From: Pyrenula massariospora
Taxonomy: Eukaryota > Ascomycota > Eurotiomycetes > Pyrenulales > Pyrenulaceae
Direction: 5' to 3'
NCBI GenBank assembly: GCA_021030905.1
Contig: JAGFMI010000013.1
Span: forward strand, 310,001 to 374,000
DNA: 64,000 nt
Under the pieces are notes generated by a model. The model searched no databases, was not told where the DNA came from, and saw nothing but the letters and a program-made list of their open reading frames with translations. Position 1 is the first letter of the stretch, and each line of letters begins with the position of its first letter. Made by a program: the position numbers and the translations under genes. Positions 56,101-64,000 of this stretch are shown piece after piece.

Positions 56101-59100
56101 AATACTTATATCTTACCTGCTTATATTCTCTTGGTACCGAGACGGAAGATTCCTCCACAAACGCTCAGATTATTGAAATACTCTCGCGCTTGGAAGGGTC
56201 AGAGCTCTTACAAACTCGGTCAGCCCTTCTTGAATTTCTATCTAAGACCACTCTATCGCGAAGTGAGTTGTGCACCTTTCTTCGACATCTTGGTGAACAA
56301 TGTCTCTGGCCGTATGCGTTCAACAGATGTGAAGCTTCGCTATGCCTCTGTGTAGAGAGCCTCACATTATCAGCGGATCTGTGGATCCGAGACCAAAATG
56401 ATGAGCTAGGGGACATGGCTTCGGAGCTGTATCAATGGCTCACTGAAGACGCCTTTAAGGAAGGCTTTGCCTCGCCACGTCTCCTTCAATGTGTTAGCGC
56501 ATTGATAAATGAGGTTGTGCGAATTGACTCGAAATTTCAGAGCCACTCATCAGGACCGTCTCCTCGAACGATCTTATTCAGAATTCTTCGTCATGACGAC
56601 AATGCCCTGAAGCTTGCCGCTGGCAGAGTTATTCCTAGCCTTTTCGCATATTTTGTGCTCACTGAACACGAAGCAATGTTCGCTGATATACTGAGGGCTC
56701 TTCCCGTAGATGAAAATGATATCGAAGGTCTTGCAGTCAGGCTTGATATCTTAGCAGGGCTCGCATCGAGGTGGCATACCGTGACTCGCAGCGCGTTTTA
56801 TTGCATCTCCGAAACTGCTGCTTCTGTTATTGGTGCTGTGCCATATGCCAGGCGGTGCTTGATGTCCATCTGTCTTGCACGTGGGCTCCCTTCCCTGAAA
56901 GGGCTCTTCCGCCATTTTGCGCCTCACTTTGTACACCGTTGGCTGCAATCGTCGTCTATCAAGAGTCTACCTTTTGCGGCATTAGACTACGATTCGCTAA
57001 AAGACATGATTATCGATGTGGAATCAGAAGTAGTGGCGCAGGTGGCAATGCGCTGCGACGACAGCCTAGCTCAGGAAATTTCCAGGATCCTACAATTTCC
57101 GTACCGCGAACTCATTATCAGGTCCTTTTCTAAAGCCGAAGCCTATTGTCTCGCTCGCGACATCTGCTTACCACCTTCACCTGACTCAACCAAGAAGAGC
57201 ACGGAAGCAACCATGAGGAAGCAGGTTGGTAGTGAACTTGCCGGAACACTCATTGGAACAAATTTCGCAAAAATCTTCAGTGAGATGTTCTTCCTCATGG
57301 CGCAGGAGGAGCAGGTAGAGAAAGCCTTTTCTAGACGACCTGAATTCTCAAAGTCTTTGAATATACTCACACAAATAAACCAACTTGGCTCTGCGCCATT
57401 GAATCTCTCACCTGGGCAACAACCGTCTTTTCGTTCTCGATACATTTTAGAGGAAATTGAATATCTAAGCAAACGCAACGATCTAGATTTGGCGTCTCTG
57501 TGGAAGCCGCCACTTTTAGTCTACGTCGCCCGAGACCTGTTCGATGCTCTCACACCCACCCATGGCCCTTTCTTTGCGTCCGCGATACTTCGGAAGATCA
57601 AAGTTCTTGTCGCGATGTTTGGACCTTGTGCCTTCGAAGGCTATTCTCTGCAAATGCTTCTGCGCAACATACGGCCATTGCTGCAAGATTTCTACTGCTC
57701 AGAAGATGCAATAGGTCTCTTTAAATTTTTGTTGATAGAAGGCAAACAGTCTTTGCAGCTGGATTTCTCGTTTATCTGCGGACTTGCAACATCAACATTT
57801 TTGTCCATGAAGGAATTTCTCGGTTCAAAACAAGAAAGCACAACCCAGCAGAGCCACTATGAAAGGACGCTCTCAAATGCTCAGGAATTTATCCAATGGT
57901 TTGCACAATTCCTTGACCAAATTGATATTAGCGGTCATGGACCGCAGCCGTATGAGACCTTCAGGCATGTCGTTAGTTCAGCTCAGATGATCAGAGGGTC
58001 GACACACGAGAATCCTGATATGTATGAAACAGATTTGCTTAGAATATTATTGGAAGATCAGGCACGCTCTCAGCCACTAATGACACAAGTTACTTTTGAC
58101 ACGATAGTAAAATTCGTCTGTCGGTCCTTTAAACGACCTTTGAGGACACGCGACGATATCATCACGGATGATTCTCTGGCTGTTCAGTACGCCCCGATTC
58201 TCTGGAACCTTCTCAAGAGAACCCATTTGACTGTTGAATTCCGACTTTGGGTTGCTCAAGTCATCGGGCGAGCATATGCATTCACCGGGCGAATAAATGA
58301 CTTCTTAGTAAAGGAGCACGATGCTGATATGTTTTGCAGCTTCAAGACTACATCGAGTGTCTCTAACTCTGACCTTGCTATAGTTCGGAAAATATATAAT
58401 TTTCTCTGGAGTGATGTCCAGGGCGAAGCTGGTTTGGCCGAACGAACGCTCCAGAGCATTATTCATAACTTGAGAGACCAAGGCATCATTGAACCATTGG
58501 ATGGCATCGTCGAGCCGCCTGTTCTTACTGCTTTGTCATGGACGCCATTGCCGTGCCCATCGATCTCAATTGTAAATTTGGATCTGCAGAAGGCGACAGA
58601 CACACTCACTTTGAATGATGACGCCGACGCTGCCGAATGGTCATCTCAGCTTGTGCTTCACCTTGCTCAAAAAACGCACCAAGATCCCATCATCAGCGCT
58701 CTTAGCCTGTTCGTGTCAAGAATTCCTTCCTTTGCTTTGGGTGTATTGCCTTTTATCGTTCACCGTACCCTCTTGGTAACGCAAGACTCAAGTCAAGACT
58801 TAGCAGGCTATATCTCACAAAGGTTTCGCGCCGTAATTGAAAGGCGTTCTGGAAAACTTCAGCAGCATATGCTGGTCATTCTTCGAACAGCAGTCTACCT
58901 GAGGGAACAGCCGTTTCCGCACGAATCTACGCTGGTAGATCGGGAGAAATGGCTTACCCTCGAATGCGAAGAACTAGCAGTCGCAGCCGTTGAATGTAAG
59001 ATGTACCGGACTGCTCTTCTTTTCTCAGAGCTATCGGATACAGGAACGAATCGGACATCAAGAAGATCGTCAATACCCAAAGCTCTTATTCCGACGATAT

Positions 59101-62100
59101 TGTTGCAAGAGGTATTCGAAAATCTAGAAGATCCAGACTATTTCTATGGTCTATCCCAAGATACTTCGATTGATTCGGTTGTTAACAAATTGCACTTTGA
59201 AGGGAACGATCTTCGAGCTTTGTCAATTCAGAGCGCTCAACATGATGGCTTTTTGAAGCTTGGAAAGACCTTAGAAGATCGACAAAGTTCCTTTGGAATA
59301 ATACAGGCTTTGACATCCGCGAACCTGGATGGAATTGCGTATGGCATGTCTTCGTCTTCGCAGATGCCCACATCGAATGGATCTGACAGACACATCGCTC
59401 GGACATTGCTCAATTTGCAAGAATGGGATTTACCGGTAGCACATGCACGCGGCTTGTCCGGAGCGGTATTCGAGTCCCTTCAAGCAATCACTAAAATCCA
59501 GGATATTACACTGATCCCTTCGACTTTAAATAAGACACTTCAGGATACCTTTGAGTCGCTCGTCGGTGGGAAAATCGTTGGAGGTTCACTTCACGATGCA
59601 ATAAGCTCGCTTGCAGCTATAGCAGAGTTGAAAGAGCTTTGGGCTTGCGAGAGCCTTGTCGAACTTAATGATCTCGCATTGAACGTTGTGAGGAGGAACG
59701 ATGCCGCAGAATTTGAAAGGTATGACCGAGATATTTCACTGTCGCAAGAGATTACTATCTAATCCCGTATTAGCTTCAAGCATATTTCTCCACTGCTCTC
59801 CGCTCGCACAGGATTCTTCTCTAGTGTGAGAAGGGAACCACGTCTCCAAGCAAAACTGCACATTAGCCTCCGCGACGCGTTTTATCACGAGATCCGCTCC
59901 AACAGGGAGTTTCTACGGATGAGCAAGAAAGTCGAAGCGTCACAGCCAGCGCTTAATAGTGCTATTTATCTTTCCCTCCTCGCCCATGAGTCTACAAAGA
60001 CAAGTCTTGATGTTCATGCTGCCACGTCTTCGGATCTAGCCAAGGTTTTTTGGGATTCCGGAGAGAACGTTGCTGCCATTCGCATACTCGGCGAGCTTTG
60101 TGAGCGAAAAGATTTACAGAAGCAAGATATGCCAGTGAGCCGTGCTCAGATGCTGGCAGATGTCGTATGTCCACTACAATGTTACTAAAATCCGGCTAAC
60201 ACTGAAGACAGGGTCATTATTCAGCAGAAGCCCGCCTCGAAAATCCAGAAAAGATTATTGACCGCTATCTAGTACCCGCAATCAAAGATTTGAAAGGTAA
60301 ATCGGATGGGAGCGTGTCAGGAAGGGTCTTTCACGAATTCGCTTCCTTTTGTGACAAACGATTACAGAACCCCGACGACCTCGCCGATTTTGCCCGCGTT
60401 GAAAAATTGAGGCATCGAAAAGAGAAAGAACTGCAGGATCTCGACCACATGATGAGTACGGCTGATGGCAAAAAGAGGGAAGCATATGAATATCATTACA
60501 AGAAAGCTCTACCATGGTTCAGACTTGATGACCAAGAGTACCAAAGACTCAAAAAGATCCGGGAGCGCCTTGTGTACCAGAGTCTCGAAAACTACCTCCT
60601 TGCGCTGAGAGCATGCGACGATTATGACAATGATGTTCTACGATTCTGTGCGTTATGGCTGGATCAGTCCGATAGTGTGACAGCAAATTCTGCAGTGAAA
60701 AGCAAAATTACGAATGTGCCGAGCCACAAATTTGCACCATTGATGAATCAACTAAGCTCTCGTCTACTAAATACGACTGACAATTTTCAACCGCTCCTTT
60801 CTGACTTGATAACACGGATCTGTCGTGAGCATCCGTTCCACAGCATGTACCAGATATTTGCTGCTAGCAAAGCTAAGCATGGCCGCGAAGACACGGCAAT
60901 CTTAAGACATGCCGCCGCAGGAAAACTAGCCGAGAAGTTTCAACGAGATCACACCACAGCGCCAGTTTGGATTGCTATACATAATACAAGCATAGCATAC
61001 ATCAAATTTGCGAACGATAAGGTGGAGGACAAGAAACAAGGCAAGGTGGCAATCCGAAGCCTACCAAATGGACCGAAGATGGAAACCGAAGCCTTAAAAG
61101 TCACGACCAAGCTTCCACCGCCTACGATGAAAATAGCTCTCCGTCCTGATTGTGATTATAGTGGCGTTCCTCGCATTGCTAAATTCGAACCTAATTTCTC
61201 GATTGCATCCGGCGTCAGCGCGCCTAAAATTGTGACAATCCTCGGATCCGACGGGAAGCGCTACAAACAGCTCTTCAAAGGCGGAAACGATGATCTTCGG
61301 CAGGATGCCATCATGGAGCAGGTCTTCGAGCAAGTCAGCAATCTCCTAAAGGATCACCGCGCCACCCGTCAACGGAACCTCGGCATCCGTACCTACAAGG
61401 TTCTTCCCTTACACACCAATGCCGGCATTATCGAGTTTGTCCAAAATACCCTGCCTCTGCACGACTATCTCTTGCCCGCGCATGCAAAGTACCACCCAAA
61501 GGACATGAAAGCCAACCAGTGCCGCAAATACATCGCCGACGCACAGTCCCGCAACACCGAACAGCGCCTCCAAGCCTACCGGAAAGTGACGGACAAATTC
61601 AGCCCCGTCCTGCGCTACTTCTTCCTCGAGCGCTTCCCCAACCCAGACGAATGGTTCGAGCGCCGCCTCGCCTACTCCCGCTCCACCGCGGCCATCTCCA
61701 TCCTGGGCCACGTCCTCGGCCTGGGGGATCGCCACGGCCACAACATCCTCCTCGACGAGACGAGCGGCGAGGTCGTCCACATCGACCTCGGCGTCGCGTT
61801 TGAGACCGGCCGCGTGCTCCCCGTCCCCGAGGTCGTGCCGTTTCGCCTCACCCGGGACCTGGTCGACGGCATGGGCATCACGGGCACCGAGGGCGTGTTC
61901 CGGCGGTGCTGTAATTTTACGCTCGAGGCGCTCCGCAAGGAGGCGTACTCGATCATGACGATCCTGGATGTGCTGCGGTATGATCCGCTGTATAGCTGGT
62001 CGATCTCGCCGGTGCGCGTGAAGCGGATGCAGGAGAGTCAGAATGAAGGGGGAGGGGCCGGCGGCGGCGGGGAGCAGACGGCGGCCACTGCCGTCGCGGG

Positions 62101-62275
62101 GACGAGGAGGCAGGATTTGAATGAGCCGAGCGAGGCGGATCGGGCGCTGACGGTGGTGGAGAAGAAGCTGGGGAAGAGCTTGAGCGTGGAGGCGACGGTC
62201 AATGAGTTGATCCGGCAGGCGACAGATGAGAGGAATCTGGCTGTCTTGTATTGCGGGTGGGCGGCTTATGCGTAA
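53161..62275 (+). CDS. TEL1: Tel1/ATM DNA-damage checkpoint kinase
   Basis: Phosphatidylinositol-3-kinase-like Ser/Thr kinase that signals double-strand breaks with Mre11-Rad50-Xrs2 and maintains telomeres. Exons: 53161-53194, 53246-53293, 53340-53382, 53424-54806, 54858-55198, 55255-59719, 59774-60164 and 60212-62275, about 2,922 residues. The TAN region includes [15 protein letters not shown] and [21 protein letters not shown] long HEAT-repeat solenoid follows, then the FAT domain ([20 protein letters not shown]). The kinase has [20 protein letters not shown] near 2575, [17 protein letters not shown] near 2738, HIDLG near 2758 and ends with FATC ([20 protein letters not shown]). A Gly/Ala-rich insert separates kinase and FATC. 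The first three exons are the weakest part of the model; the other junctions agree in phase. Confidence 0.93.
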
Positions 62276-62685
62276 CGAGACTGATTTGATGAGATTTGTG
62301 GAGAGCGTTAGGCGTGGGAATTTGTTTCAGTGATTATAGGCTGCTTTTAGTACGTACATTGGGTGCTGGTGCAAAGCAACAAAAGTTTTTGTATGTACGG
62401 TGTAGTATTGCTTACAGTGCTTCAAATTTTGTAAAATTCCCCCCGCCGATGACGATACCTCAGAAGCACAAAAGAATATTACAAGATAGAGCATTGTACT
62501 TCAACTGTAGAGCGGAACGCCTGCAGATGCAACAGCACAATCATATGAAAATTCAGACACAATCTCAACGAGCGCCAAGCAATGCAGAGACTCTCAACAA
62601 ACACTTTCCGAGATGTAGAGCTCTCCCATCAAACACCACAAAATGCAGATAGAAAATCGAAGCGCTAAGAAACCAACAGAGCAGA
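62276..62685. other. Convergent intergenic region (Tel1 / Mip1)
   Basis: About 410 bp between the facing stop codons, AT-rich, flanked on both sides by strongly GC-rich coding ends. No gene is seen; both 3' UTRs are expected here. Confidence 0.5.
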
Positions 62686-64000
62686 TCAATTCGCAGATCG
62701 CCCCCAAGTTGCCGTACCAGGCGCATTCCTCTGACTCAATGCCCAGTATTTACCCCGATTCCCTTCAACCGCCCTCTTGTAATTACTCCCCCAGTCCCTC
62801 CTCCACACCTGCTCCGTATTCACCAGATTCACGCTCTGTTCTCGCGCGCTCCGAATCGCTTCCTCTCCACCGCTCTTGCCACGCGTAGAACCTTTCTTCC
62901 GCCCTCTCCGCGCGGGCCCAGCTGTACCAGTAGTGCCATCGGATGCCGAGGCCGGAGGCGAGGGCTTGGCGGCGGAGGGCGATCTTTCTGTCGTTTGGGG
63001 AGATTGTTGTTGTTGGTGGTCGTGGCGGCTGCGGGCTTCCTTCTCGGCCTCTTGGACGATGGAGCGGAGTTCGCGATCGGAAGAGGTGAGCTGTGCACGG
63101 AGGTAGCGGATGTCAGTTGTCGACCCGGATTCGAGGGTCGACATGACAGACTTACGAGGGGTGTAGGTATGTTGTTCCAGGTTGATGGGGGTGTTTGGCT
63201 TGATGTCCGGATCAAGGTAGGCGAGGGTGCCTTTACCTAAAAGGTCTTCCATCGTGAGGGATTCGCCTGGGGGAATAGCGTTTGGATGGGACGGGGTGAT
63301 GCAGTCCATGTCAACTTCCTTTCGGAGGACGTGATCGATGTCGATAGAAGAGAAATACGCGCAACTTTGAGGCAAGTCGTCTATCCCCAGCTGTTGGCTG
63401 AAAATGGCACGGGTCCAGAGATTGGCAATCTGTAGCGCCATTGCTGCCCGGTACTTATCGTCTTCTTTAACAAGGTAGCGAATTTCGTCATGGACAGTGA
63501 GAGCGAGGCGTGCCGTGAGATTGAAGCGTCGGACTAGGTAGTCCATGCTAATGATGAGGAGGTGGAGGTAATCGACCCCAGATGATTGTATAGCCCAATT
63601 AATGCGAGACGTCATGAATGAACCTTTGTTAATAAATCGCCGCTTCAGTGCTTCTGTAATTCCAGCAGCAAGGACAGGTGTGCGTGGATGTTCTTGTTCA
63701 GCGAACTCTTCGAGTCTGTTAAACACCAACGATTCTGTGCCACCGCGCCAGAAATTCGAATCATTAAGAGTCTTACGTAGCGTTTTTACACCTTTAGTTT
63801 CCTTGTAGAGTCGAGATGCTGTTTCGTTCGCACTTTTATCTGAGATTGAAGGGTTGAACTGCCGAAGAAGTGTAGCAGCAAACTTTAAGCCAGCGCCGTA
63901 AATCCGTCCGTAATTGAACACTTTCGCGTCATTGCGACTAATACCCAAAATACTTGCTGTCTTTGAATGAAGATCGGTACCAGCTGATTTCGACCCTTCT
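62686..64000 (-). CDS. MIP1: Mitochondrial DNA polymerase gamma, C-terminal part (partial)
   Basis: Replicative family A DNA polymerase of mitochondria. Only the C-terminal 438 or so codons are in the window; the frame is open across the right edge (SKSAGTDLHSKTASILGISR), so the 5' part lies beyond. Motif B is present as RNDAKVFNYGRIYGAG and motif C as LALTVHDEIRYLVKED, both needed for polymerisation. Between them lie RINWAIQSSGVDYLHLLIIS and the palm region. After the conserved palm end (FSSIDIDHVLRKEVDMDCIT...) the protein continues for about 180 residues, as in fungal Mip1, with a Lys/Arg/Gly-rich stretch near the end. No mitochondrial presequence can be seen because the N-terminus is missing. 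It converges on Tel1, and its last 400 bp share the C-to-G composition switch. Confidence 0.95.
   Translation of the reverse strand, partial: EGSKSAGTDLHSKTASILGISRNDAKVFNYGRIYGAGLKFAATLLRQFNPSISDKSANETASRLYKETKGVKTLRKTLNDSNFWRGGTESLVFNRLEEFAEQEHPRTPVLAAGITEALKRRFINKGSFMTSRINWAIQSSGVDYLHLLIISMDYLVRRFNLTARLALTVHDEIRYLVKEDDKYRAAMALQIANLWTRAIFSQQLGIDDLPQSCAYFSSIDIDHVLRKEVDMDCITPSHPNAIPPGESLTMEDLLGKGTLAYLDPDIKPNTPINLEQHTYTPRKSVMSTLESGSTTDIRYLRAQLTSSDRELRSIVQEAEKEARSRHDHQQQQSPQTTERSPSAAKPSPPASASDGTTGTAGPARRGRKKGSTRGKSGGEEAIRSAREQSVNLVNTEQVWRRDWGSNYKRAVEGNRGKYWALSQRNAPGTATWGRSAN

Noticed and set aside
61519-61803. Pro/Arg-rich alternative frame inside Tel1
   Set aside because: It is an off-frame reading of the GC-rich kinase region; the Tel1 frame carries the conserved catalytic motifs.

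Overview
The window comes from the nuclear genome of a filamentous ascomycete (Pezizomycotina). Most genes are interrupted by short introns (about 40-120 nt) with GT..AG ends and CTAAC/CTGAC-like branch sites. The encoded proteins match fungal families: a two-finger SreA-type GATA repressor, Zn2Cys6 regulator, Fzo1, Tel1, Nup192, Nop58, Vma6, Ptc1 and Mip1. A Leotiomycetes-like source is my best guess, but the sequence alone does not prove the class.

Layout. 0-8 kb: the start of an unknown minus-strand gene, eIF2B-alpha (+), then minus-strand SreA, a Tvp15-like Golgi protein and glyoxalase II. 8.9-15.3 kb: a divergent Las1-like HEPN protein, a membrane-anchored ubiquitin protease, a 63-bp tandem repeat and an unknown conserved-looking protein, all genes on minus. 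15.3-27.2 kb: a gene-poor accessory stretch holding only a secreted metalloprotease-like protein and a Zn2Cys6 regulator, then almost 7 kb with no gene I can support. 27.2-40.6 kb: a dense housekeeping block of mitofusin Fzo1, ESCRT-III Vps2/Did4, PP2C phosphatase, Pol III subunit C17, Nop58 and V-ATPase subunit d. 40.6-46.7 kb: a 2.2-kb gene-free stretch, an F-box-like protein and an OTU protease. 47.3-64 kb: Nup192 and Tel1 transcribed divergently, then the 3' part of the mitochondrial DNA polymerase Mip1, which runs off the right edge.

I resolved most genes to exon level by joining reading frames at splice sites and checking phase. The more delicate models are Vps2/Did4 (a 6-nt first coding exon plus a 12-nt micro-exon), Pol III C17 (a 6-nt first coding exon) and the 5' end of Tel1 (three exons under 50 nt, less certain). 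Functional themes are ordinary cell biology: iron regulation, proteostasis (two deubiquitinases), membrane dynamics (Fzo1, ESCRT-III, Tvp15, V-ATPase), ribosome biogenesis (Nop58, Las1-like), genome maintenance (Tel1, Mip1). I see no secondary-metabolite core enzyme, transposon, CRISPR, rRNA or tRNA.

The most unusual signal is compositional. At all four convergent gene junctions in the window the terminal coding regions become very GC-rich, and in six of the eight genes the coding strand switches abruptly from C-rich to G-rich just before the stop. The G-rich part encodes Gly/Glu-rich inserts or tails. I do not see this at same-strand gene ends.
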